Assembly: GCA_963920635.1 (NCBI GenBank)
Contig: OY987298.1
Span: forward strand, 126,923,735-126,987,734
Source of the DNA: Pseudeuparius sepicola
Lineage: Eukaryota > Arthropoda > Insecta > Coleoptera > Anthribidae
Direction: 5' to 3'
Length of the DNA stretch: 64,000 nucleotides
In this document: positions 24,670-36,091 of the stretch, one piece after another
How positions within the stretch are numbered: the stretch's first letter is position 1
Layout: each line of letters begins with the position of its first letter
The notes under the pieces: model-generated
What the model saw: the letters and a program-made list of their open reading frames with translations, nothing else
Database searches by the model: none
What the model was told of the DNA's origin: nothing
Made by a program: the position numbers and the translations under genes

Positions 24670-25000
24670 TACCTACTATCGGTCGCGTCGGTCCACAGAC
24701 AGCCGTTACCCCTGCCATGGCCCAGATACTGTTGGAGGCATCTTTAGGAGCGGAAGAATAAACACCTACTGTCTTCTTCAATCTGCGCTTCGAGACTCCC
24801 GTACCCAGTGATCCCGGCAAGCCGCGAGGGATAACAGGGTTCTCTCGTGGCACACACAGGGCATTTCCAGCCCGATGTGACAATATTAGCTGCAGACGAA
24901 ACCCATAGGAGCTGTCTTCAGGACTCGTGGGAAGTGTACACAACGATTCCCGAATTGTCCCACCAAAAACATGCGCATATCGCACATTTCTACTGTTGTA
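24670..25000. other. GC-richer non-coding block
   Basis: An open frame of 113 codons on the minus strand (24644-24985) spans the transposon end and shows no motif, so I do not call it a gene. This block may continue the GC-rich DNA at 22620-22860. Confidence 0.35.
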
Positions 25001-25489
25001 CAGGGTGTTCCCGTATATTTTGACCCACCCCTAGAGCCTTTATTTTCTAGTCGGAAAAAAGTAACTTAAATGAAAGTTGTAGGGTTTTTTTCTGAACCGC
25101 TAGGACCTGTTACTAGATAAAACAAATGAGCGTCGCAAATTTATGAAAAAATATAAAATTACTTTTTTTAATGGAACACCCTGTATATTTGTGGATTTTT
25201 GAATGGCATGCATTTTTCCGATTCCAACAATATACATAAATATGTTATATGTTTGCTCTAAGCATTCGCATGATATTCCAAATAAATTGTAGATAAATAC
25301 GATTTTTATATTTAATCAAGGTTGCGATGGAAAAACATTTCATCTTAGACAAGAGCATCCCTGTAAATTATTATTATCCCATTATTTTTGGGACAATACA
25401 CCTTGGCACCCTACAACTTTCATTTAAGTAATTTTTTTCTAACTCGGAAAATAAAGGCTCTGGGGGTCAAAATATACGGGAACACCCTG
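25001..25489. mobile_element. Mariner-type MITE, 489 bp
   Basis: Ends cagggtgttcccgtatattttga... are inverted over roughly 100 bp (including the 'cctttattttc..' and 'acttaaatgaaagttgtaggg' words against their complements near 25400-25470). TA flanks each end (24999-25000 and 25490-25491). No coding region. Confidence 0.82.
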
Positions 25490-25561
25490 TACAAACACTT
25501 ATTACCACTTCGAGAAAACGGATATTTTCCCCATCGAAGCAGACAATGACCTAACCTTATA

Positions 25562-26594
25562 CACTGACCGGCAAAAAAAACCGGCCACTAAAAATTAGCT
25601 CCAATTAGCTCATTCGATTTTGATGATTTTTTTTATTGTAGATTAATTCTTCAGTTATGAATGCTATGTCAGAAATTTTTATTCGGAATTTAATTTAAGC
25701 ATACTCGTATATACAGGGCGCAACAGTGGGACGATTTTTTTTCCCGAAACTTGCAACACCCTGTGGGGTGCAGCCACAACGGTAGCTGTTGACAAGTGGA
25801 ACCACACTATAGCCTCATCTTTTGTGAACATTTTGTTTTTGAATCACGACATTATGTCCGTTCTTGTCGGAGATATACCTACTGTTTTGAAACGAACGCC
25901 TCGGAAAAAGGCTTTGCTACTGGTAAATAATCAAGGAGGCATAGGCGAAAATGCATGTCAGTTTTACAACGGTTGTCAAATGGGTGTTCAGTGTCTTCCG
26001 TTTTCTTCCGGAACCCACTCGCCTGGTGAAATTAGGTACCTACCCGTTTCCATATATCGATTCCAGGCATCCTGGACTGTTGTTCGAGGTATACCAAAGG
26101 TATCAGACACATAACGTTGACTTCGGCCATCCTCAATTAACGCTACGATACGAGCAACATCCGTCACAGATAATGGCATTTTTAGATTTGACACACTGAA
26201 CCCACATTTGACAACCGTTGAAAACTGACATGCATTTTCGCCTATGCCGCCTTGATTATTTACACGTATTCTGCCTGCAAAGCCTTTTTCTGAGGCGTTC
26301 GTTTCAAAACAGTATATCTCCGACAAGAACGGAGATAATGTCGCGATTCGAAAAACAAAATGTTCACAAAAGATAGTGTGGTTCCACTTGTCAACAGCTA
26401 CTGTTGCGGTTGCACCTCACAGGGTGTTGCAAGTTTCGGGGAAAAAAATCGTCTCACTGTTACGCCCTGTATATGCTTAAATTAAATTCCGAATAAAAAT
26501 TTCTGACATAGCATTCGTAACTGAAGAATAAATCTTCAATTTAAAAAAACATCATCAAAATCGAATGAGTGGCCGGTTTTTTTGCCAGTCAGTG
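25562..26594. mobile_element. TA-flanked foldback element with captured transposase fragment
   Basis: The ends cactgaccggcaaaaaaa..ccggccact are inverted, with TA on both sides (25560-25561 and 26595-26596). The arms are about 420 bp each (25562-25985, 26185-26594) and only modestly diverged. The centre is a transposase N-terminal fragment. The element looks like a Tc1/mariner-type transposon reduced to its ends plus one small coding piece. Confidence 0.8.
25988..26179 (-). pseudogene. Tc1/mariner transposase N-terminal helix-turn-helix fragment
   Basis: Starts at ATG 26179 with MPLSVTDVARIVALIEDG, then RSQRYVSDTFGIPRTTVQDAW. This is the paired-like helix-turn-helix found at the start of Tc1-type transposases. 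The remaining two thirds, including the catalytic core, is absent; the frame runs into the inverted arm. It might still bind the element's ends, but that is inference. Confidence 0.72.
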
Positions 26595-26596
26595 TA

Positions 26597-27280
26597 TTAT
26601 TGTAAGTGTTGCAAGTTAGTTGCACTAGCATTAGTGGTGTAGTAACTACCTTTATAGCACAATGTACAGAAAGTTTTTGAAACCGAGGTCTTGCGGAAAC
26701 TACGATAGTTTATACTTGAATAAAAACAACGTTAATAGTTTTGAAGTAAAAAATGAGTCAGTCACAAACACAGTGTATTCAAGGAAAACGGTACATATGT
26801 TTCAATCCGCCTATAGAAGTAAAACATTTTAGTAAGCCAATAAAGCTAGAAACAATCAAAAATTCAGATAACGTAATATAAACAAACTACCCAGTGAAAA
26901 AGGAAAGAACCTGTAAAAAGGGGGAACTTACCTTCCTAGACATAGTCTAGGTTATGGAAAAAGTAACTTTATTTTAAAAAAGACTTATCAAACTCAATAA
27001 ACTATAATTATTATTAGTTCATGAATTGTGGCACCCTAACCACATTCCTTCCTCTTTTAAATTATCAGTTCGCTGCGAATATGTATGGGTTCGCAGTTGC
27101 CGTTCCTTATTCTTATATTAGCCGCAGTTCAAAGTTTGATTTCGAAGCAATTTCAAACCACTCTTCGTAACAAATCCGGTACCTAACAATTTGCAATGAT
27201 TTCTCTCCTTATAGTAATACTGTTTTTAGCTCCAATACGTAAGCCGAAAAATAATATTGTAATATGAAGTGTCGAATCTA
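26597..27280. other. Non-coding DNA
   Basis: AT-rich, no long open frame, no clear repeat. Confidence 0.45.
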
Positions 27281-27282
27281 TA

Positions 27283-27710
27283 CAGGGTGACATAGAAAAA
27301 AGTACATTACATAGTGCCACACCATAGAGGACACTAAAATAAGAAAAAAAGTTCCAATGAACATGGGTCCGCAAGGCCTTCGGTCAAAAGATACGGGGTG
27401 TTCAATTGTAATTTTTTTTATTTATTTGCAAAAACAATGATAAATACTTCAACAATTGAATTGTAATGGTATGATGAAAAATGTGATTAGTTAAAACAAA
27501 ACATTAAGGTTTTAGAAGATGTTCAAATTGTTGCCCTTGTACTACATTTTTCCATTCTTCTTCTTAATGATTGACGGCATCTTTGAAATATTCCTGGGTC
27601 ATTACGAAATCTATCTGCCGATTCCATAATTCTTATCCATAACTGTGCTTCATTATGTATTTCTACAGCATAAACTTCATTTTTCATAAATCCCCAAAAT
27701 GAAAAATCGA
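27283..27710 (-). pseudogene. Mariner transposase C-terminal remnant
   Basis: Minus-strand reading from about 27710 gives WGFMKNEVYAVEI..NEAQLWIRIMESADRF, then FQRCRQSLRRRMEKC. This matches the C-terminal region of mariner-like transposases. The last phrase (FEHLL) is found in another frame near 27512-27530. A possible terminal repeat, tacagggtgac, lies at 27283. The other end of the element is missing or lost in the following palindrome. Confidence 0.65.
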
Positions 27711-28740
27711 TTTTTCCAAACAAGCCCATCGAAAGTATGAAAACGTACATCGTCACTAGCCCGAAAAACATATTGGCTTGAGTGGCGGGAATGGATAAGT
27801 ACATTTTGGGGTCGGAAAATGTAACGGATTTTTTTTTTCGATTTTTCAGTTATTTGTCCATGAACGAAATTAATTGCAATAAACAGTTATGAATTTCAGA
27901 GTATTTAAAAAAATTATGGCTTGAGTGTAGAGCGTGGCCTTCATATTTTCAGAACAGGAAAGTTGCAGGAAAATTTATGTAAATTGCCATCATTTTCAGG
28001 AACAGGAAAGTTGCAGGAAAATTTATGTAAATTGCCATCATTTTCTCACGAAAGCCGTTTGACATATGCTTAGAAAAAGTGATTCTAAGACTTGCGTGTT
28101 GGACATGGTCATCACATTAATAATTATATATACCTAATTTAAAAAATCTAGAAATTTCCACCATTTTCTCATACAAGCCGTTTAGCATATGCTTAGAAAA
28201 AGTGATTATAAGACTATTGTAACAAAAGGCTTGAGTGAAATTGAAAAAAAAAGGTTAAATTGGCAAAATGTGTCCCAAAACACTTGTTGAATAAAATTAT
28301 CGCCTACCTCATTTAAATGTTACAGAAGAATTGTACGTTCAAAACTAAGAAAAAAATGACTAATGTTATGACCATGTCCGACACGCAAGCCTTTTGTTAT
28401 ATAGTCTTAGAATCACTTTTTCTAAGCATATGTCAAACGGCTTGCGTGAGAAAATGATGGCAATTTTCATAAATTTTCCTGCAACTTTCCGACGCAAGTC
28501 TTCTTTCCGTCCATATCCGATAATCATGCCAATTTCATTATAAAGTCTAACACATCAACAACTTTCTATAGTTTCAAAGGCTTGCATGGAAAAATAACTG
28601 AAAAATCGAAAAAAAAAAACGTTAAATTTTCGGACCTCAAAATGTACTTATCCATTCGCGCCACTCAAGCCAATATGTTTTTCCGGTTAGTGACGTTGTA
28701 CGTTTCATACTTTCGATGGGCTTGTGTGGAAAAATCGGTC
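27700..28740. repeat. Compound palindrome
   Basis: 27700-27860 is inverted at 28570-28735 (words 'actcaagccaatatgttt' and 'gaaaaatcgaaaaaaaaa' with complements). Nested within, 28013-28105 is inverted at 28365-28480 ('agccgtttgacatatgcttagaaaaagtgattctaag' with complement). Open frames on both strands reflect the palindrome and are not genes. Confidence 0.75.
27944..28045. repeat. 48-bp tandem duplication
   Basis: 'aacaggaaagttgcaggaaa...' starting at 27953 is repeated almost exactly at 28001, a period of 48 bp and two copies. Confidence 0.85.
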
Positions 28741-29008
28741 AAAATTTGCCAAGCCAAGCCTTTGGTTTTCCGAAACCAGGTACTATTAATTAATAATTTA
28801 GTGAAGATGGCTAGCGTGGACATATTTATGGGCAACAGACACCTTTTATTTCTGTTCAGGAAAATCGAATTTTCCATATGTTATCCCCAGGGGTCACTCG
28901 TAAATTTCACTTCATTCCACGCAGCATCGATGTACTTTTCAAACCTTCTTCGAGGCTAGTATGCGAAAATGGGGCACCTAAATCTGTCACTATCTGACGG
29001 TCTAACAG

Positions 29009-29340
29009 TGTAAATACGAAAGTAGGAGAAAATTGTGTCCTCAATGCGGCTATCATGTCCTAATTTTCGCGATAGCTGCCATTTTCGAGACATGACACAA
29101 ACTAACTTGTGTTTTTTTAAATGGAAAATAAAGTTATTTCCGTTATTTTTCTGTATAACCATATCCAGTATTATATCGTTGGAAAGCTCTAAAAATGCTC
29201 GACTTTTTTGAGACCATGGCCAATTATGGTTTTCATTTAAAAAAAGTTTGTGTCATATCTCAAAAATGACAGCCGTCAAGCAAAGTAGGACATGATAACC
29301 GCATTGGGGACACAAATTTCTCCAACTTTGGTATTTACAC
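29009..29340. repeat. Foldback repeat, about 110-bp arms
   Basis: 29009-29130 and 29228-29340 are inverted copies: 'gtgtaaataC..agtaggagaaaattgtgtcc' pairs with 'ggacacaaatttctccaactttggtatttacac'. No coding content. Confidence 0.75.
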
Positions 29341-31925
29341 CTTTTATCTAAAATCAGAAGCAACGAAGCTAGACGGGTTAGAATAAACCGCAAAAATTTT
29401 GTTTTTTCAAAATATCTAATAACCATGACTTTGGGTCCACAAAACTGCAATTCCGAGATCCCCATACTGATCATCAAAAAAAACTCAGGGTATGTACAAA
29501 AGCTATTGACTTTTTTACACTCTAAATACTATTATATAAATACTATTAGTATCTTACATACTAGTTTAGATTTGTTTTCTGTACTAATAATAACTTTTAT
29601 ACTGAACCAAAAGCATCATTTTATATATTCTTATTTCATTCACCACTTTTCTCGTCGCCTAGGCCTAGGTAAATGAGTTCCTCGCAAGGCCCTACTACTG
29701 TATTTCACTTCCTTTAGGTACTTCTATACAGTTCTTCGACTTCCTACAAGCATGTAGGTCGAACTCATGAACTTTTAGTTGTGATGTGGTTTTAAAATAA
29801 CAAAACAGCTTGGAAACAAGACGTGGCTATGACGTGGGGTGCGGGTTAGCTATAGCCCTCATCCTCTTCCACCTCTGACTGTAGCTGAATACGATTCCTT
29901 CAAACTGGAATCAGACTATTTAGCAGTTTACAGTGTCTTACATATTCCAGAACGTTCTAGAAAAATTTCGACCCTTCCACACATATTAAATGGTTTTAAG
30001 TCCCTTTACACCATATACTAAAATCGATAAACAAAATCTAAATGCATTGTCTCAATTACAACTATGTGTAGGGTGTATGTATTGTACAAAATCATTATTA
30101 GTTTTTATAGATAGGTATAAATGTTTTCGCTTAATAAATTACTACGAAAAATCTGACAACGATGCGTATGCAGTTTCAGTTCCTTATACGCATTCCGCAT
30201 TCTTTCCATTGCTCAAGATCTGCTTGGCGCTCTATAAGTTTTGGAATACTATCAATATAACTTTTTCAAATTGCTTTTTCTTAAACAGGAACATTACTTT
30301 GGCGGTTGGAATGTGACCTTATCTCTAAAGATTTAAAATTTTTAATTTAGTGCTGCTCGACGCCTATTTCGACCGTACAAATTCAATGTTTCTCTTGGAA
30401 GTCATCTTCAAACCAAATTATTTTCCTCATACAGCTTCAAATTTATTTTCCATTTATAAAGAGAAAACCCCAACGTATGCACTGAAAGACTACATTATAT
30501 GCGAGACATTCAGTTCGTTTTATCATAACTTGTTTTCGTGTAAGTGTTTCGCCTGTAAGAATATAAGAAAGAAACAGAAAATAATTTGCATGCAATGTAC
30601 TATACAGAGTGTCCCACGAATTAAAGAATTGGGAATGACACAGGCCTATCCGGGGCAATGATACTTCGAATAAAGTAGGTTCGGCAATATCGCCGGCTCG
30701 AAGAGGCAATTTTTCATACGTCATAATTTTTACATTAGGTTTTTTGTATTTAGGAATGCCTATTGACAATACTATTATCCCGTAATAATAAGTTACAGTT
30801 TTAATTGCCTTCAATCACCATTCAACTTGATTTAAGCGAGTAGGCAGGTGAAATAGGTACTTCAATCGCGATTTTCATTGGTTTCTAGAATTTTTATTGT
30901 TCGACATTCTTTAACAAAATTTGGTACAAACCTGTTTTAAGGGAAGGCCCAATCCAGTGATGTAGTCAGAATTTTTATAAAAATGTCCCTAATACGATTT
31001 CTCCAATCTTGACACCAAAAATATGTCGTAGTCCTTGGTTTTTCAAAATAAAATATGTCGTTTTGCACTAACGTAAAGCTTTTGAAAGAAAAAAACTAGA
31101 TCAAAATCCTGTGATAATTGCAAATGTTATGGGGGTGATCCGGTTTAAAGTGTATCATACTGTATATCCCTTTTCGGTCATAAAAGACTATAAATAAACT
31201 GTATTATAATGCTGCATAAACGCGAACTATATCTACCTAATTATTTTACTCACCGGGCGGCATCTGCCAAGTCGAACGCAACGTAACCACAAATAAGAAT
31301 GCGGTAGTATAGGCGTTACCAGTGGTAACAGTGCAGTGGATAATATAGTCTTCACTACCGACTATCACCTATGCAGTTTGGCTTGCTTCTGGAAAATAAA
31401 TTTGCTCGTAAATTTGGAATGAAGGACCTAAACACTTTCTTGGATAAATATATTTATTCATAGGTATTCAAATTCTGCAAGGGTGTATAAAAATAACGAG
31501 AATAATACGATATTTTTTGACCAAGTATCTTTTCTTATTTTACTAAAGTCTTCCTCCCGCATGTAAGCACGTTTCAGCTGCCTCATAACTGGCGGGTAAA
31601 TTAAGAGTTAAATTAAAGAACTTGTTCCAATTACCGAGAGTGAATATCTGTAGAAATTTTGAAATTATGGGATTCTACCAGTAACATTCTGTACTTACTA
31701 GAAGATATTATTGCCTGATGCAAATTTGCCTCGAAAGGTATCAAAAACTTTTACAAAGTTGAATATAAAACATATTCTGATCTGACTGTATGTCTAAGGT
31801 TTCTATATAGTTGGCCCCAGGCTCAATCGCTAATATTGGCTCTTATAAGGGTAGTGTTTATATCCAGCAGAAAAGGTGACAGAGATGGGCCCATACTGAT
31901 GACGAAAGTAGTATATGCGACACTT
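29341..31925. other. Non-coding DNA
   Basis: Several open frames of 60-125 codons are low-complexity and lack motifs. One transposon-like end (cagagtgtcccacgaattaaag, about 30604-30625) has no partner nearby. 31665-31691 is an exact match to 51749-51775. Confidence 0.4.
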
Positions 31926-32216
31926 CAGTACACTTTGACCTTTGACCTCTAAGCCCCGCCCCCTGACCTTGACCTTGGCCCCGCCCCCACCTAACCCCGC
32001 CCCCTTGACCCCGCCCCCTGACCTTGCCCTTGGCCCCGCCCCCCACCTAACCCCGCCCCCCTTGACCTTCACCTCTAAGCCCCGCCCCCTTGACCTTGGC
32101 CCCGCCCCTTGACCCCGCCCCCTTGACCTTCACCTTGGCCCCGCCCCCACCTAACACAGCCCCCTTGGCCCAGCCCCCTTGGCCCCGCCCCCTGACCCCG
32201 CCCCCTCGCTCCCTAG
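31926..32216. repeat. GC-rich minisatellite next to the Polinton
   Basis: Irregular tandem units built from CCCCGCCCC, TTGACCTTGG and CCTAACC. The block begins with 'ctttgacctctaagcc', a phrase also found in the Polinton right terminal repeat (50699-50714). Words such as 'cgccccttgaccttg' recur in both Polinton ends. The minus strand is strongly G-run-rich. Open frames here are glycine-rich artefacts. Confidence 0.8.
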
Positions 32217-32234
32217 AAATTCTGAGAATCATGC

Positions 32235-34580
32235 AGTAGTGAGTCAAAGCGGGTCCCAGTCCAAAATGGCCGCCAAGGTCGTCGTTGTTGCAAAGTCGCG
32301 ATGGGGTGTTCAAGGTCAAGGGGCGTGGCTAGAATAGCTTCAAGGTTAATTTCCGAGAACCGCTTCAAGGTTAATTTCTGGGAATTGATGTACAAGGTCA
32401 AGGGGCGTGGCTAGAATAGCTTCAAGGTTAATTTCCGAGAATCGCTTCAAGGTTAATTTCTGGGAATTGAAGGGGGGCGTGTTTAGAATAGCTTCAAGGT
32501 TTCCGAGAATCTCAAGGTTGAATCGCGGAGGCTTAGAGGTCAAAGTGTGTGGCTTCTGGGAATTTGGGTGGGAAGTCATTTCCATTAGCCCCACCCCTCT
32601 AGCTTTGATAAAAGACAGAGTTTGCTGTTTGGAGTTCAGTAGCCGAAGATGGCTTGCAGCAAAATGGATTTGGAAACCATCAACAAAGTTGGTTGCTTGT
32701 CTCAGAAACCGACGGTAAAGTTAGTGGAATTGGATGAAGGCGTGCCGATGAAAATTCTCTCGGGCAAGGTGGTGCAAACGACGTTCGGGGAGACCATTTT
32801 GCTGGAGTTGGAGGAGAGTGTCGTTTTCCTGCCAAACAGAGTGACGGAGGTGTTCAAGCCGTGCATCGAACATTTTTCCAGTGGAAAATACTCGCTGGTT
32901 TACAAAGGACAACTGGATATGGGAAAAAACAAGACCAATCAGTTTGAAATAGTGACCAATTAACATGGGGAGTAACATGGAAGAATTAATGTGGGGAACT
33001 AAAGTGGGGGATTAAAGTGGAGAATTCTTCAAATAGAGTTGTAATTTGTGTTATAATCTTGTTTTGGTCATAAAAAATACTTAATAAAGGAATAGAAAAA
33101 CATCATGGTAGCCTGTGTTTTAAATGTTAGAAAATATCTCATAATTATTTTAATGAAGAAACATCACCAAGTACTTTATTATGAGCAATGTAGTAGTAAA
33201 ATACGTCATCCTCCGAATCGCAAACTTTATTTACTGTAAATTAAACAAAACTGGTAGCGTATACATATCCCATGCGGCGATAATATGTTGCTGCGAGCCC
33301 GACCTCACACGCTTGATGGACAAGTCGAGCACAGTCCACCGCTTGAATGCAGCGACCCAGATGAATTAAATAACGAAAATGGTAGCGTATACATATTATC
33401 GTTGCATGGGATATGTTTACACTATCGCCCAGCCGAGAGCAGTGACGCTTGGCAAGGTCTTGCCAAACGCCGCGGTGCCCGGCTAACGGGCTGCGATGTC
33501 TATACTGCGGGAATGACGCACCATCTCCGCCGCATAGCGTCTGCCGCGGGAAGCGAGACGCGACTAGCGAGCCCGACTCCGACCGGCCCCGGCCAGAACG
33601 TATCTCTGCGGCGCGGAGCGTTCCAGCGAATTCGGCGGTTCGGTAAAGGCAACCGCGTGGCGTTCGGGGAATTGCTTCGTACTACAATCAAAATAAAAAC
33701 TCTTGCTGTAATTTGTGTTTTAATCTGTAGAAAAATCTGTAAGGGACCAAAAACTGAGGACCCACAAGGGTTCTAGAATTACTGTAGAAAATATCTTCTA
33801 ATTCTTTTAATAAAGGACCCAGTATTATGTCAATGCATAGAAACTGGTAAATAAAACGAATTATCTGAATTCCAAACTTTGCTGTTAACTAAAACAAAAC
33901 TGGTAGCATAATGATCCACGCGGTGTAGCATGTAGCTCTATAGTATCGACCACACCGGCGCATATCCAAACAATTATCGGACGACCTCGGCCGACGTTCT
34001 CGCGGCATCGCCTGGGACAATGACTCACAGAATATCTGAAACTTCAAACTATCTTTATTTGCTGTAAATTAAACAACGGTAGCATAATCATTTAAACGAT
34101 GTGGTAATATATGCAAAGTCCTCACATTTCAATCTCGACCTTGTAAAAGCCGTTGCTGGACAACAACAAAAATTGTTGCTGTTAATATGTGTCAGCATTC
34201 ATATTTCTGTAGCGTCATTAAGTAAGCCAAACTTCCATTCCAATGCATCGGTCCCCGCCGTGAAAAGGTCTAATAATGTTTATATAAGCTATATACATTT
34301 GCGCTCGGCGGATCCAAGTTACGTGTGGTAATTATATCCAGGCGGCGCTGGACTGAAATTATCGCGCGACCGATAATATAATTAATTGGTGTCAAGTTAC
34401 ACAACATCGCTTTTTATTTTATAAACTATTCGTTTATATAGCTTATATTTAGTTAAAGCAACATTCTCTGTGTATGAATAACCGAGAGTTCGCGGCACTT
34501 TATGAATCATCTGTTCTGTGTAATTTATATCAATTTAAATATTTGCAGGCTACGGGCGAGTGTTTTAAACATCTGAATTA
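32235..34580. repeat. Polinton left terminal inverted repeat
   Basis: 32235 to about 33250 pairs closely with 51008 back to about 50050. Similarity resumes at 34530-34575 (ttaaatatttgcaggctacg..agtgttttaaac) against 49850-49890. The left repeat is longer because it holds extra material (about 33260-34500). The outer 350 bp carry internal repeats of 'aatagcttcaaggttaatttc'. Confidence 0.85.
32649..32963 (+). CDS. Small protein encoded in the Polinton terminal repeat (left copy)
   Basis: 104 residues from ATG 32649. The core reads MKILSGKVVQTTFGETILLE then VVFLPNRVT, and later LVYKGQLDMGK. Its length and alternating beta pattern suggest a small OB-fold or nucleic-acid-binding protein, but that is inference from pattern only. 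The mirror copy at 50279-50599 keeps the same frame with only a few substitutions and a different C-terminus, so both copies look maintained. The internal gene at 42785-43096 has the same layout and appears to be a paralogue. A TATA-like element is not obvious; polyadenylation-like aataaa lies near 33083. Confidence 0.75.
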   Translation: MACSKMDLETINKVGCLSQKPTVKLVELDEGVPMKILSGKVVQTTFGETILLELEESVVFLPNRVTEVFKPCIEHFSSGKYSLVYKGQLDMGKNKTNQFEIVTN

Positions 34581-34862
34581 AAAAGCAGTCAAGATTTTAA
34601 CTTAGCCGAACCTCGGTAACCAGTCGAGTTTTATATTCGGTTATACGCTCACGTTCGTAACACCGCTATTGAATTCATGCATACGTTGGGTCACAGTAAT
34701 ACAAACACATTTTAGAGGCAATAATATATGACACAATTGAATGAATAATAACATGCTTAACCGATATACCGACATAGTCGCTATAATTTGAATTTGGTAG
34801 ATATAAATGGGTATCTTGTTTAAGGAACAAAATAAGACAAGTATGCTAAAAGTAGTTTTATT
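33180..34862. other. Polinton left subterminal region with repeats and GC-rich insert
   Basis: No supported gene. The phrase ctttattt(g/a)ctgtaaattaaac..actggtagc recurs at about 33222, 33884 and 34055, with a related unit near 33380; the right end has one related copy near 50055. 33420-33680 is GC-rich and unlike the rest of the element. Open frames there (33285-33776 and overlapping ones) show no motif. Confidence 0.55.
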
Positions 34863-35576
34863 TTAAACAGAAGTATTATCTACAAGGTTATTTAATAACG
34901 AAATTGTCATTTTGTAATCCTTCACTTTGGTGGATGGCCAGTGACCGGAGTCGGGTCCACACTCCCATCCTAGAATGGCTTCTGAATTCTCTTCATATTT
35001 TTTTATATTCTTTTGTAGCCATTTCAAAATATGCATATGACGCTCATTATGTATAGGTTCAAATTTATAGGTTAAATTCATATCATTTAGTGCCTTTGTA
35101 AAATCCCTCAAATTTACATATCTTGCAAGATAAGCGGCTGCACATATAAAATCATCAATACATATTAATAAACCTCTATAATTTAAAGTTAAGTTCTTGG
35201 TAGGATACAACTGTTCTAAAAGGTATTCTTCACTTAATATGTTAAGAATATACACCTTATATTGGAGCCCAGAGTCCAAACCATGTTTCTTCAGAAGTCC
35301 ATCGAGTGTAAAATAATTTATTTGTTCAATGTTTTCTGCGTCACATATATTAATGATTTGTCTCACGTAATTATCAATATGCTGTTTTTTTTTCAACATT
35401 AAACGATAGGTACAAATTCCATGGAGTTCTTGCTTGGCAACTTTTTCAAAACACTCGTTTGGGATAATAAAATCTTGTTTTTGTAGTATATAAGTCAATG
35501 AATCACCACGGCAATGCTGAAAGAACACGTTGTGAGGCGAGATACGCTTCAAAGTCAATATTAAGAAAGTCACTCA
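34863..35576 (-). pseudogene. Polinton hypothetical protein, possibly frameshifted at its start
   Basis: An open frame of about 236 codons (to 35573) has no ATG at its head. The nearest good start, ATG 35576, is in another frame that reads MSDFLNIDFEAYL and stops within about 24 codons. The two frames probably belonged to one gene broken by a small indel near 35505-35515, or are joined by frameshifting. No known domain is recognised. Notable residues include WECGPDSGHWPS near the C-terminus and a mostly helical composition. It diverges from the ATPase gene across a TATA-rich spacer. Confidence 0.5.
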
Positions 35577-35610
35577 TATTTACGAATATGCATATCCACA
35601 ATGAATTCTA

Positions 35611-35622
35611 AGTTATATATAG
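35611..35622. promoter_or_regulatory. TATA element between divergent genes
   Basis: 'gttatatatagt' reads as a TATA box on both strands. It lies about 35-45 bp from the minus-strand gene start and about 85 bp from the ATPase start. Confidence 0.45.
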
Positions 35623-35704
35623 TCCCTCCACTGATTTTTTTACAAGATAACTTTGAAAGTATAAGTAGACATCAAATGTCTTATTAATTTTAAAAGAGTT
35701 CAAA

Positions 35705-36091
35705 ATGCAAATAAGACAACAACAAAGCTCTCTCCCTATTGAAAACTTAGACGTTGCAGATGTAGGGATCAGACAGACATCTAAGCATGGTAATCTGTTT
35801 CCAGAGTCCGTTAGGGCTGCTTTCATAGGACCTAGCAACTGTGGCAAAACAAATACCCTTTTAAGTTTAATATTTAACAAGAATGGTTTGAACTTTGAGA
35901 ATATTTACGTTTATAGTAAAAGCTTATATCAGCCAAAATATCAGTTACTACAAGATGTCTTAAAAAAAGTTCCTAAAATCGGATATTTTCCATTTAAAGC
36001 TAATGATGATGTCATTCCACCATCCGAGGCCTTGGAAAATTCAGTTTTTATTTTCGATGATGTGAGTTGTGATCGGCAAGATAAAAATTAA
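35705..36091 (+). pseudogene. Polinton FtsK/HerA-type packaging ATPase, C-terminally truncated
   Basis: 128 codons from ATG 35705. The Walker A motif GPSNCGKT is at about residues 41-48, and a Walker B-like VFIFDDV at about 114-120. Polinton ATPases, which are thought to pump DNA into capsids, are usually about twice this length. The frame stops at 36089-36091 soon after Walker B, and the next sequence belongs to another protein. An internal deletion appears to have joined the front of the ATPase to the back of its neighbour, leaving it without its arginine-finger/C-terminal part. Confidence 0.82.

Noticed and set aside
24644..24985. 113-codon minus-strand frame
   Set aside because: Crosses the right end of the Tc1-like element and shows no motif.
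31830..32319. Long glycine/arginine-rich open frames on the minus strand
   Set aside because: They are translations of the GC-rich minisatellite; composition explains them fully.
33285..33776. 163-codon plus-strand frame in the Polinton left end
   Set aside because: Mostly within the GC-rich insert; open in several frames because of composition, with no recognised domain.
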